From: Oscarella lobularis
Taxonomy: Eukaryota > Porifera > Homoscleromorpha > Homosclerophorida > Oscarellidae
Assembly: GCF_947507565.1 (NCBI RefSeq)
Contig: NC_089189.1
Span: forward strand, 1,178,001-1,242,000
Reading direction: 5' to 3'
Length of the DNA stretch: 64,000 nt
Positions 36,601-47,640 of this stretch are shown piece after piece; the stretch's first letter is position 1; each line of letters begins with the position of its first letter. The notes under the pieces are model-generated. The model searched no databases, was not told the origin of the DNA, and was given only the letters and a program-made list of their open reading frames with translations. The position numbers were made by a program, and so were the translations under genes.

Positions 36601-39600
36601 CGTTGTTTCAATTTCAACGCCTCATCAACCGAAGCCTTCAGACCTACCTGTTTTAAGGTAATGGGTATGTATCTGTATGGAACTATGAAACTAATAGCTG
36701 CAATATGTTAGACTCGATGGTGTAGTAAGGCCCTTGTCGGACGGTCTCAAGCTGACCTTGGCAAAGGAAACAGTTCACGTCGATGTATCTTTGACGTCAT
36801 TGTCCGGGAGCCTAGCTTTGATTTCGTTTCAATTTTCAAACGGAGTTTCTTTGTCTATCGACGTTCGGTACAGCTCGGCGATGAAACGACAATTCATCAA
36901 CGTTCTCTTTGCTCCTGTCGCATCGTTCAAGCAATCCACAGAGGGTCTGTGCGGACTGATGGACGGAAATGTGACAAACGACTTGGTTGGATCCGACGGT
37001 GTCACGTACGTTCCAGCCCAAGTGTTGGACTTTGCTAAGTCATGTAAGTGAGACTCATTGTTGCCCTTGTTCCTCTTCTAATTTAGTGTGCAGGGAGGAT
37101 CGCAAATTCGTTTAATGGTTCTGGGTTGAACGGCACGTGGTCATGGAATCATTCGAATTTTCACAAAGACGACACATTGGACTTGTCTTACACCGATCCG
37201 TCATTCGTTCCCATATACTCAATCGAAGACATTAACCCCTCTATCAGGATGGTGAGCTTCTAAACGCGTGCTCGTCTTTCTTACTATTCTGCTTACTAAA
37301 GATGGCCGAGAATCTTTGCAAGAAACAAAATCTAGACGGCGTGCGCTTGCAGGAGTGCATATTCGACGTAGCTGTCACAAACGACACGGCTCTGTCTCAG
37401 CAGGGAGCGTATCAGACAGGTAAGATTTCAAAAGCTGTTTTGGGCGTTTTCGCAATAATAAAGGACGAATGTAGGCTGCCCGACGCAATGCTCCGGAAAG
37501 GGACGCTGCGTAAATAGTACGTGCGTCTGTATTCCTGGCTGGTATGGCGAAGACTGCAATCTTGGTTAGCTTCATACCGCGATTTATTTTTAAATTTTAA
37601 CAATTGAATTTAGGATCGTGCGCAAACTGTAGCGTGCATGGCGACTGCGTATCTGGCTTCTGCAAGTGTCATTTTGGATGGGATGGAATTCTTTGCGACG
37701 AACCCGGTAAGCAATATAGAAATTATTGGAATGTCTAATAAATTCTTTTTGCAGCTACTTGCCTTGGAGTGTCTAACTGCACGAGTCCAGCTCATGGTCA
37801 ATGCAAGTCGCACGACGTGTGCGAATGCGCTGTTGGTTTTACCGGTTACTCTTGTAACGAGAAGGCAGACTGCAGCCGCATCAGCAATTGCTCGAATCAC
37901 GGAGGATGTATCGCTCACGATACGTGCAAATGCGACTTCGGTTATGCAGGAGTCAGTTGCAATCTCTACTCTTGCGAAGCAGTTAACTACTGCAGCAGTC
38001 ACGGCTCGTGCGTCGGCTTGGATGAGTGCGCCTGTACGGACGACTGGCGAGGATCGAGTTGCGCTTTTCCGTCGTGCAGTAACGTCAATGATTGTTCGGG
38101 AAACGGTGATTGTGTTGCACCGAATAACTGCTCTTGCTACGGTGGCTATTCCGGGATCGACTGCGCAACGCCGTCCAGCTGTCCAGATCTTAGCGATTGC
38201 TCCGGAAACGGCGCGTGCTTGTCTCAGAACGGGACAAACTATTGCTCTTGCTATGCGGGTTATAAAGGATTGAACTGCAGCATTGCGTCGTGTCTCGGCC
38301 AGAACAATTGCTCTGGCAACGGCACTTGTATGGAGGTTGATCTGTGTGAGTGCGACTACGGCTACGCAGGCTCTGATTGTAGCAACTTCTCCTGTGAAGC
38401 GAGAAAGTTTTGTTCGGGTAGAAGTGCATGAACTGGGCGTTTTTATATTGAAATTTAATCTTTTTTTATAGGTCATGGAGATTGCGTTGATTTGGACGTG
38501 TGCAGTTGCGCTTCGAAGTGGACGGGACAGGATTGCAACACGCCCGACTGTTCAGCAGTAGACAATTGCGGTAACGCCTCCACAGGAGTGTGCGTTGGAC
38601 CGGATACCTGTCGGTGCACTGCAAACTACGATGGGCCACGCTGCAATCAGTTAGCTGGAATTAATCAGAACTCGCCGACCTTTGGTGTGTCGTCTATTAA
38701 CGTTTCTGTTTCGATGACGGCAGCCGCGGGCTATGTCGTTGCGTCTCAAGTCGCCACAGACAAGGATAGTGGTAAAAACGCTCGCATCACGTACACCATT
38801 ACCAGCTCAAGTGCCCGTCATACCGCCTTGTTCAAAGTAAATCCTCAAACGGGTGCTATTATGACTGCAGCGTCATTGCTCAGTTACGTCGGTAATGTTT
38901 TCTCGCTCACTCTCATTGCGACAGATGGCGGCATGCCGCCATTGACAGGAAATCTTCCAATTTTTCTAACCGTCATTCAACCAAATTTTCATTGTCCCGT
39001 TTTTGTCGGCCTACCATCGTCTGTCAGCATTGATGAAATGGCATCCTTGGGAGCGAGTGTAATTCAAGTGAGTGCAATTGATAAAGATAGCAATGTATCT
39101 CTGAATGGAATGATAAAGTACTCCCTGGATGCTGCTTTGACGCCAAACCGGTTTACAATCAATTCTCAAACTGGATTAGTCACTCTAGCTCAATCACTTT
39201 CAGACGACAGTTACGTCCTTAGCGTCATTGCGTCCGATCTCGGTCAACCTCCGTGCAAAGCGCGAGGGACAGTCCGAGTGAACATTCTCTCGTCCAATCA
39301 CGCTCCGCAATGTATACCAGGAAGTCTGACAACTTCAGTTCCATATAATACCGTTGCTGGAACGGTACTATTTAGCCTCAAAGCCACAGATGTCGATAGC
39401 GGAGCTGCTGGAAGACTAACGTACTCGCTGACAAACTTTCAGTCAAATTCTCTTTCGAGATATGTTTTTTCTCTTGTGACAATCGGTTCGCCTAAAAAGG
39501 CGGAAGTGACTCTCCTCTCTTCTCCGTCGATGCCATCAGGACCGTTTAGTTCTGCAAAACTTTCCGTGACTGCTCGAGATCAAGGGTCAAGACCGAAGTC

Positions 39601-41245
39601 GTGCACCTTCCATCTGACTGTCACTGTAACTCATCAGTTTGAGTTTGTCAATTCGAAAGGAGTTGCTTTGCTAAACGAGAGTGTTCCAGTTCAGTCCGTG
39701 GTGCCCGTAACACCACCGTTGTCCGTTCACACGACTCTCAATGCGAGCCACATTTCGTACAGCCTCTACAACGCCGAATCGTTGCCTTTCAGTGTGCACG
39801 AGAAGACAGGCATTCTCTCCGTTAGCAAACCATTGGATTACGAGCAGCAGAGCGAATACAACGTCAGCGTTCTTGCACAGACGTCGGAAGTTCCCGGTGC
39901 CGTCACTGCAGCTACAGTAAGGGTAACTGTCGCAGACGTCAATGACAACGCTCCAGAATTCGATCGACGTCGATATTCGGTTTTTGTTTCGGAACAAGCA
40001 AAAGGAGGCGACTTACTGTTATCGCTGACAGCGACCGATGCCGATCTCGATTCGCAAATTGAGTATCAGCTTGTTTCAGTCGTTCCAAGAGAATCTGAAG
40101 ACATGTTTACTCTAAGGTCTGTTGCAGGTGGAATTCAGGTCTATTTGTCGAATGACAGTGTGCTCAATTATTATGTAACGCGGACGTACAGTCTCGTAAT
40201 CAGAGCCCTGGACAGGCAGAATCCAAGCCTATTTGGCGAAGTTACAGTTGTCGTCTCTGTTGACGAAGTGAATTCCAAGTGGCCGCTATTTTCTCAAGGG
40301 CAGTACAGGGCTACGTTAGAAGAGAACGCACCCGACGGGTCTTACGTTTTGCGAGTCGAGACTCTCGTTGACGGCAAACCTAATAGCAACGTGACGTATT
40401 CGATCAGAAGCCAGAGATTTGCATCAGGTAGTGGTACGAATGCGTTTCAAATAACAAGTTCGGGCGTTCTCGAGGTTGCTCATTCTTTGGAATTGGATTT
40501 CGAAAAAGTCAATGAAATATCGATGACTGTCGCTGCAAGTTTGACTGAGCCAGTTCTCCGGACGTCTGAGGCAACCGTTGTCGTTTCTTTGAGTGACATG
40601 AACGATAATTCGCCGATTTTCAGCGACGAGATTTATGAAGGGTCGCTTGTCATCGGATCGCCTTCCGGTTTCAGTGTGATTAACATCAGTGCAACCGATC
40701 TCGATTCAGGTATATTATCTTCAGATCGCTCAGGTTCAATGGACTATGATCTTACCGTCATCTTCTAGGAAGCAACGGAGAAGTGACCTATAGCATGGAA
40801 CGGACTTATGATTACTTCACCATCAACCCTCTCACTGGCGAAGTATCTCTAGCTAGAGAGCTCGATTCGAATGCCTACAAGTCGTACGAACTTCAAATAT
40901 CAGCGACGGATGGCGGAACACCGTCCTTGCGTGGATCGTCGACGGTCTCATTGGCACTGCTGTGTTCGTCTACCGGTGAATGTCCTCAGCAGAGTCAATC
41001 GCTATACGGTAGGGTATACATTGTTTATTTAGTTGAAGTTCCATACTGTTGTCTTCACAGGTGTTGTTGTCGGCACTGGCGTTGGAGTTGGCGTCACGTT
41101 GTTCATACTCTTAGCGATTATTACTGTGGTTGTTGTGAAAAAGAAGAAGCGCTCAAACAAAATTGCTGCTGTCACTATGGAGATGGAAGAGAAAGTGGCA
41201 CCAGTCGAAGAGGGATCTGAAAAGCAGTTGCTAATGGATGAGTAA
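24672..41245 (+). CDS. Giant Bark/Anakonda-like SRCR-lectin-vWD-EGF-cadherin transmembrane receptor, copy 2
   Basis: Tandem paralogue of copy 1 with the same 27 exons and phases, 5,066 residues. Exons: 24672-24735, 24789-31157, 31213-32169, 32218-32318, 32380-32656, 32712-32893, 32948-33148, 33198-33305, 33359-34477, 34527-34702, 34759-34891, 34940-35047, 35102-35374, 35432-35815, 35873-36003, 36054-36205, 36260-36412, 36462-36657, 36712-37043, 37094-37251, 37302-37419, 37475-37564, 37614-37706, 37755-38417, 38472-40709, 40769-41008, 41061-41245. Domain order as in copy 1, including the furin-type site (RHKR) and seven cadherin repeats. Most exon lengths are identical to copy 1; differences are in-frame (exons 2, 9, 25, 26, 27). 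Introns are not conserved. The exon 4 donor is GC (GT in copy 1). The cytoplasmic tail differs (ends KQLLMDE) but keeps a MEMExK motif. No breaks seen, so both copies appear functional. Confidence 0.9.
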
Positions 41246-41397
41246 GTTTTTTAACGTGTCCTATCAGTGTTTTTTCTTTGATCGTCTTTGAATCGTTTTG
41301 TAAGTCTGGATGTCTACTATATCAACGTTGCATACGGGGTCGGAGGTACAGCAGACTCTTCAGTTCTCGTTCACGCAGGGCCCTATTCTTCGTTTTC

Positions 41398-44300
41398 ATG
41401 TCGCAACCGGAGTTCTTCGTGTACGGCAGGGCGACTCCGCGTCATTCCAAGACCGCCAGCGGCGTCAAAAAGACGACATCGAGCATCAGCTCGAAATCGT
41501 CGACGAGCACGCCTCACGCGCCGCGAATCTTCGACAAACAACGACCCAAAGCGACATTTCCGCACTATACCGACTACGCATCACACGAAAGGCGCGGCTT
41601 TTCGGCGACAAACGTGAGTTTGGAACCTTAGTAACGCGTAGTAACGCACGCCGTGACGTCATCGATTCTCTCTCTCACAGACTCGAAAGTCGGCCTGGGA
41701 CGAGAACGAGGAGCCGACAGCGCCATCACAGCGCGTCGTGCGACCTTTTCGAAACGTTCAGAAGCACGCGACGCCCGAAGGGTAAAAGAACGAGAAGAAT
41801 GAGTGAATGAATTGACATCGGGCGCATTTCTTTCAACAGAATTCCCAAGCTCGCTCTAGGAAAGCTCGTCGATCCACACGAACTCGATCCGATTGTGAGA
41901 CAGCGGTGCGAAATTTCGTTCAGTTAGCATTGTTCTTTTAGATTTTGGCTGCGAGTCCCGGAGAGGGCAAAATCAAAGTCTCGACTTCGACTTTGAGGTT
42001 AATTTTTTATTAATTAAACCGAAGCGAAAAATTCGAAATCGTCTTTGTATGTGTACGTACAACAGTTGGGGAACTCCGTTGGGATCGGCGATGACGTCAC
42101 ATCGCCGTGCACCCGTGCCTTCGTCGTCGTCATGGCAACGAGAGACTCGGTCGAGTTCTTCTCGCGTCAACGTCGACGTTCCGCCGCTCGATTTGAGTTT
42201 CAAGGAGCCGAAGAAAGAGGCGGTGGCTGCGGAACCTTGGGAAGAGGAGGCAGAAAACGACGAACAGGAAGTAACGAAAGCAATAAGGTTATCTGTCGAT
42301 GTCTATTTAGGCTATGGAGTGGTTAATTAAGAGATCTTTGTTTCTTTTAGTGTAAGAGAGGCTTGGGGTGAGACTTCTAAGGGCACTTCTAAGAACAGAA
42401 TCATTGGCTTTGAGGAAGTAGGAATTCGCGCGCTCGCGTAAATTCCGTGGGCACTCTGATTTGCAGGAGGAAAAGAAGGAATCTAAGAAAGAAATGGCTG
42501 TGGTATCCGAAGCCGTTGATAGAATGTGCACGAGGTAAAAGCAATTGGCTACAGCTGCTATAATGGAGGAGTGATCAGCATTACTTCTTTTAGTAATCCT
42601 TTTGGACATAAATCTCCTGCTCTGCCTCAGCAGTCTCCCGCTCTTTACGTTGGCGGCAGGCGAAAGACAAGGTGTTGTTTTGAAAATGTATCTTTCGTCT
42701 TCTTATCAACCCTTGTGGTTCTTTGAAAGATATCCTTTCGACTCGCGCTCGTCGAAAGTGCCTCAGACGGAGTCCCTGATGTCGGACCGGGTCCGATTCA
42801 ACGCCAGAGTTGTTACAAGGTACGATTCATTCAATTGCGTCTGAGATCAATTTATTTTGTATGTACATATGTAAATTTTAATTTGTTAAATAATTAATTA
42901 AGACAGTGTCTGGCGAAGTATTTCTCTGTATTCCGCGTCTTGTTCATTTTGGCTGTACTACGCTTATTTTGAAGACAATTGGTGTCCTCATTGAAATATA
43001 GTAGTCACATAGCAGTATGGAGAATTTACGCTATGCGATTGAGCGCTAATTGGAGCTAGATCCAAGGGGCTTGTTACTTGAAACTAAGCCGTGGTTTCTT
43101 CTAGCAATGGAAGAGACATTCACAGGCAATTGTGCGGCTTCTATTTCGCCCAGGACTCCACTTTAACAATTTACGAATTCAGACAGCTAAGCAGCAGGTG
43201 GGTGCTGAATAAATCAATGGATTAATCTCTATACTTCTTTTTCTTCATTGCAGGGCATCTGCTCTACCACTCATACAGAGAGGTTCGTATCAACACGGAA
43301 GAGGTCCCAAACGGGGGAAACCCATTTCTGTAATAGATATTAGAGCGGTGAGAATTAGACTGCCCCCTATTCGACATCATTAGATTCACACTCTTTTTTT
43401 TCTCGTCGAAGGGTTGCGTTTTGAGTTTTTCCACTCACGATCAGCCGTCGCTTCCCGAGACGCTAAAAGGCGCGAAGACATACGTTTCCTTCTCTATCAT
43501 AGACGCCGACGAGAACGCAAAGCAGAAAATAATGCACGATATATATTATTTCCACTCGTATTTCATCCGGTAATCCAGACGTTTCCTATTAGGAAGCATC
43601 GCGAAGAGGAGTCCGAAGAGGTGCAGCAGTACTGGCGTGCTCTAAAGAAACTCAAAGACAGAATATCCGGTGAGAGAGACTCGCGCACTGCAAACGAAAT
43701 ACGCAGCATAGTACTAGTACAATGGGGTGGCAGAGCTTAGCCTTTTTGAATATAAAAATAAATCTCTGTAGGAGAGACTAGGTACAGCAGGTGTTTATTG
43801 ATTGATTGATAGGCGTGCTATGAGCAACGGTTCTCTCTATAGGAGCTGTCCTGCTCTTCTTTATATCTGTCTGCGTGTTGCGCATTCTCACCTTAGTCGT
43901 TTCTTACTCTGTTCTCTTAGACAAAGTCGAAAGGCAGTTGAAGGGGCGCGCTTCTGTCGTCACGATTGGGCTCGTGCGTCAATTTCAGCCTCGCGGCACG
44001 CCGTTCGTGTCCAAGTCCGACTTCGCGCATGCTCTGAAATCGTTTCGCGTTGACATTGACAGTGAAGTGAGAACGACTGCATATAATTTACAGATTACTG
44101 TCACGTGCCAATTTATGATTATAGGATTTCGACGACTTGTGGGATATGCTGGATGAAGAGGGAGACGGGAAATTGGATTACGTAGATCTCGTGCATTCGT
44201 ATTTGTCAGAAATGAACGATTTGGGAAAATCGCTAGTTATAAAGGTGGGTACACATGTCATTAGCATAATTAGTGTATTAATTAAATAGTCATTTTTAAT

Positions 44301-44625
44301 AGGCATTTATTCGTATGGATGCTCAAAAGATGGGCACGCTCGCCATTGAATCAATGAAGAAGTTTTTTAATCCTCGCGGACATCCTCGCGTGGCGGAGGG
44401 AAACAAGACCGAAGCGCAGGTGTACGACGAAGTATTCAGCGTATTTTCCGCCAATCGTCGAAAAGAGCTCACTTACCAGGCAATAGTGCTGAAAAAAGCT
44501 CACGTTCCAATTCTCTATGTGCATAATTTTCGTAGGAATTTGAGGCCTACTATGACGGCGTATTTCAGGAGGTGAAGTCGGACGACGCCTTTGTAGATCT
44601 CGTGAAGAAAACGTGGAATGTATGA
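41398..44625 (+). CDS. CAPS2: Calcyphosin-2-like EF-hand calcium-binding protein
   Basis: Seventeen exons summing to 631 residues: 41398-41613, 41681-41781, 41840-41894, 41942-41997, 42066-42287, 42351-42417, 42467-42534, 42594-42671, 42730-42819, 43105-43197, 43254-43347, 43412-43557, 43593-43669, 43921-44066, 44125-44244, 44303-44479, 44536-44625. Family marks: SDRVRFNARVVTRNGRD, a FYFAQDSTLTIYEFRQ block, PLIQRGSYQHGRG, LSFSTHDQPSLPETL, then C-terminal EF-hands (LDEEGDGKLDYVDLVHSYL; AFIRMDAQKMG) and the closing EFEAYYDG ... DDAFVDLVKKTWNV, which parallels the calcyphosin-2 C-terminus. Only the first loop keeps most Ca-ligand positions; the second (DAQKMGTLAIES) is degenerate. The start at 41398 (MSQPEFFVYG) is the best Met in the frame. 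The last intron uses a GC donor and one intron is only about 35 nt. CAPS2-type proteins are often linked to ciliated cells (family knowledge). Confidence 0.85.
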
Positions 44626-45174
44626 CGCTGCATAAGGCGAAGTACAGTAGGTATCTGACGTTGTTCGCGAAGGACTAGCTAGCTAGCTAAGAAGATTAGA
44701 GACATCTAGGTCCTCGGGATTTATGTGTGGATCCCGCCTTACCGCACGTTCCACGTGATTAAACAGAGTGTACAGTGCGCATAAAATATAATATACTACA
44801 GTGTACGAATTGTGTGATAGCTACAGATTAGAAGACGAAGTAGGCGTAAAATAGTTACCCTCGTAGCTCAGTACACGCCGTCCTTTCAGATTCGTTTCAT
44901 GAGTAGCCTTCAATTAATGTAGCGCACATTTTTTGACTTATATATTGCACTTGATTTGGATAGCAGACTACTACTAGGTTTTGATAGGACGTCGTCAAAT
45001 GACTCTTCATTTAATCGCTTAATTAACCTTTTGATTTGTCGTGTTCATTAGAAGCCCTGGCAACCGCAACAAGAGAGTGAGGCCCATCTGACTACAGTAC
45101 TTATTCTCTACTGAGCTGATTCACTGTTACTCATTATAAAAGCAAGGTGCAACTCATATAAAATTCGTCAATAA
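44626..45174. other. Intergenic spacer (convergent 3' ends)
   Basis: Lies between the 3' ends of the CAPS2-like (plus) and reductase (minus) genes. AT-rich, with a short gctagctagcta run near 44676. No gene or RNA recognised. Confidence 0.5.
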
Positions 45175-46035
45175 CTATAACTTTGCCTTCTGCCACGAAT
45201 AGACGGGCATCCTATCGTGATCCGGCAGCGAAACGTAAGACCCATACAATCGCAATCCACCGTCGATTGGAACAGTTACCCCGGTAACGTACGCAGCAGC
45301 GGGCGACAACAAGAAACAGACGACCGACGACACCTCCTCGGGAGTGCCCAATCGCTTTGCCGGCGATTTCGACTTCATCGCGTCAAAAAGTCCCGGATCG
45401 TAATTCGCCGCCGCCGTCGCCGAGTACACGTGACCGGGAGCGACGCAGTTGACGCGAATGCCGGACGCCGCCCACTCGACAGCCAACGTCTTCGTCAAAT
45501 TATCGACGCCGGCGCGAGCGGCACTCGAATGCAAAAAGCCCGGATGTCCGTTATAGAAATTCATCGCCATGTTGACGATCGCGCCCCCGTTCGCCTTCAT
45601 GTGCGACGCGTACGCTTCGCGACAGCAGAGAAACGTGCTCTGGAGATTCGTTTCGATGACGGCGTTCCAGCCTTTGAGCGTGATCGATTCGGACGCGCTG
45701 ACGTATTGGCCGCCTCCGTTGTTGATGACGTAATCGAGACGCCCGTACGACGAGAGCGTCGTCTCGAATAGCGATTTGACGTCGCTTTCGCGACGCGCGT
45801 TGCACGGGACGGCGAGTATTCGGCCGCCGTCGGCGCGCATTTCGTCCGCGGCGTCGCGCAGGCGTTGCGCGTTGCGCGACGCGATGACGACGGTGCAGCC
45901 GAGATGGAGAAGCTCCGTTGCTATGCTGCGACCGATGCCCGTGCCGCCGCCGGTCACTATGGCAACTCTGCCATCAAACAGACCTCGACGAAAGACGCTC
46001 ATCCCCACGGCGCGGCGGCGACAAGTCGTTATCAA
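45175..46035 (-). CDS. PECR: Peroxisomal trans-2-enoyl-CoA reductase-like SDR
   Basis: Single uninterrupted frame of 286 residues (a second Met at 45999 would give 274). Short-chain dehydrogenase/reductase: NADP-binding TGGGTGIG near the N-terminus, ASRN after beta-2, INNGGGQ, and the C-terminal VPIDGG. The sequence follows human PECR closely (KGW-AVIETNL, HSSAARAGV, IRVNCVAPG, PAKRLGTPEEVSSVVCFLLSPAA), and it ends in AKL, a type 1 peroxisomal targeting signal. Expected role: NADPH-dependent reduction of 2-enoyl-CoA in peroxisomal chain elongation or phytol metabolism. The Tyr of the classical YxxxK motif is replaced: the sequence is GVDNLTK, which resembles the dienoyl-CoA reductases (DECR), where Asp/Glu occupies that site. 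A Tyr upstream (NFYNGHPG) may substitute. The gene is intronless and GC-rich, unlike its neighbours. Confidence 0.85.
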   Translation of the reverse strand: MITTCRRRAVGMSVFRRGLFDGRVAIVTGGGTGIGRSIATELLHLGCTVVIASRNAQRLRDAADEMRADGGRILAVPCNARRESDVKSLFETTLSSYGRLDYVINNGGGQYVSASESITLKGWNAVIETNLQSTFLCCREAYASHMKANGGAIVNMAMNFYNGHPGFLHSSAARAGVDNLTKTLAVEWAASGIRVNCVAPGHVYSATAAANYDPGLFDAMKSKSPAKRLGTPEEVSSVVCFLLSPAAAYVTGVTVPIDGGLRLYGSYVSLPDHDRMPVYSWQKAKL

Positions 46036-46770
46036 GTCGTTCTTTACTTTAGCGCGCGCTAACTCAACTAGCCCCTTGTTCCTCCTTCGTGTTTTTTAGT
46101 CGGTTCGCGGTTCGCTAGATCACTTATTGCGACTGGATTATGCTAGTATTGATGAAAGGAACTCGCTGTGAAGCTGCGAGGAGTCGAACCTCGCGCTAGA
46201 CCGGGCAAATCCTCACGACAAGTAATCTACACTCGCTGAGGGCGATTTTTGGAGAGAAAACTGCTTCTATGAAAACGAAAAACAAAGTGAGTGCTACGCT
46301 GTCCGTGTTTTGACTCGTCTATCCACGAGATATCTCGATGGTAAAGATATAAGGTTTTATCCCCCCGGATCTTTCATGCATAATTTATTGTCGCTTTTAG
46401 AAAGGAGAAGAAGAAGTATTGGCTTCCGTTATTGAATGACTTCGTGTGAAGACACGTGTACTGCGCAGACAATTGTCCGAAAAATAATGAAATTCGTTAG
46501 TAATCAATTATCCTTTTTTTTCTCGTCCTTAATTAAATCATTCAGGGTAGTCAATGTTGCTTCGCTATCTGGATTAGGCTTGTCGGACGCATTCTTTGGC
46601 GTTTCGAGTCTTTGAAAACACGTGATAATAGTTGCAGCTAATAATGTATTTCTTAATTTTAATTTTCAAATAACTCTTAATCAGTTTCTCTTTCTTTAGC
46701 TGATCCGAGCATTGTTTGCTCCTACTGAAAAAAGGCACGGTGCCGTGACACTGCCATCATCTAAGAAGCC
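46036..46770. other. Spacer upstream of the reductase gene
   Basis: No gene recognised. At 46165-46245 (minus strand) a TΨC-like stem-loop (CGAGG-TTCGACT-CCTCG) is visible, but no acceptor or D arm could be matched. Confidence 0.45.
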
Positions 46771-46963
46771 GAGCCAACGTCAGTTGAAATGATCAACCCG
46801 GCCAGGTGGGCAGGAGCCAGAGAGACATCAAGAAACACAGCAGCCAACACATCTTTGGGAGTACCCAAATGGCATGGCCGGCGATTTTTGACTTCACTGC
46901 GTCAAAGAATCCCGAAGTAGCTGGTGCTGTCGTCCAACACACGTGTCCAAACTCCGGGAATGC
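46771..46963 (-). pseudogene. Degenerate fragment of the PECR-like reductase gene
   Basis: Aligns by eye with 45246-45475 of the neighbouring reductase, same orientation. Shared blocks include gggagtgcccaat versus gggagtacccaaa, gccggcgattt(c/t)gacttca, and cgcgtcaaa versus tgcgtcaaa. Read on the minus strand it keeps pieces such as GFFDAVKSK (LFDAMKSK in the intact gene) but the frame is lost after that. A dead partial duplicate. Confidence 0.7.
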
Positions 46964-47300
46964 TTCTCATCAGAGGGTGCAGTTTGAGAAGAGACTCCTT
47001 TTGGTGGCAACTGGCCAAAGACGTAAGTTCAGTATTAAAGTACTTTGTATAATTTTCTCTTTACACGCCGTTCCCATTGTAGCTGCACGAACGGGCCGGA
47101 GCACGGGAAAAGACGTGCTAGAGTAGTGTGGGGATTCATTTTATAGTGCATGCATGGTACGGTACAGTACAACTACATAGTGCATGTGGAGTACCGTAGG
47201 GACACGGCCTTACAACCGCCCTACGAAATTTTAAGTGAATTGAAGCTCAACGATAAAGCAGGTAAACATATACTTACTTTGTTACTCGCGTATTAATGAT

Positions 47301-47640
47301 TTTTTTAGGAGTGGGGGTCCTGGGCATGACCCTGTGATCAAAAAACTGCTCACTACCGGGGTCCTTGGCATGACCCCGTCATCAAAAACTGCTTCGGGGT
47401 CCTGAGCACGACCCCGTATCAAAAACTGCTCATAGACGAAAGGAGAGGGACGGATGATTTATTTAATAAATTGAAAAAAATTGCACAGACTTTCCCCTCG
47501 CGTTTTCATGCAGAGGCAGTTTAGACCGGGTCATGCCCGGGACCCCTGCGAGGCAGTTTTTGATGACGGGGTCTTGCCCAGGACCCCGGTGGAGCAGTTT
47601 TTCATCACGGGGTCATGCTCAGGACCCCAATCCTAAAAAC
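47301..47640. mobile_element. Foldback/MITE-like element with internal 38-nt repeats
   Basis: About 340 bp bounded by inverted termini (ttttttagga at the left, tcctaaaaac at the right). The left arm holds three direct copies of a unit beginning GGGGTCCTGGGCATGACCC and ending ATCAAAAACTGCT, starting at 47314, 47358 and 47396. The right arm holds two inverted copies (about 47526-47630). The head of each unit is itself a near-palindrome. No coding capacity, so non-autonomous. No clear target-site duplication was found. Confidence 0.7.

Larger units (their letters stand above)
6183..41470. repeat. Tandem gene duplication, unit about 17.7 kb
   Basis: Copy 1 (start codon 6869) and copy 2 (24672) are offset by 17,803 bp. 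Similarity includes the upstream region (6.3-6.87 versus 24.15-24.67 kb). The 5' edge of the downstream calcyphosin-2-like gene is echoed at about 6.19, 23.85 and 41.43 kb. The original unit was therefore probably the receptor gene plus the first bases of its downstream neighbour. Exons are far better conserved than introns, so the duplication is old and under selection. Confidence 0.75.

Noticed and set aside
37610-38476. 288-codon minus-strand open frame (and an overlapping plus-frame of 211 codons) in the EGF region of copy 2
   Set aside because: Low-complexity Ala/Thr/Arg shadow of the Cys-rich EGF coding sequence, not preserved in copy 1.
41310-41810. 166-codon alternative frame across the first CAPS2-like exons
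   Set aside because: It ignores consensus splice sites at 41614 and 41680; the spliced frame gives a continuous protein to the EF-hands.
46165-46245. tRNA-like T-arm (CGAGG TTCGACT CCTCG) on the minus strand
   Set aside because: The bases that should pair with the 3' acceptor strand are missing and no D or anticodon arm fits; at most a tRNA-derived scrap.
47314-47640. CRISPR-like regularly spaced repeats
   Set aside because: The units occur in both orientations as inverted arms, spacers are not of constant length, and the window is eukaryotic; a foldback transposon explains them better.
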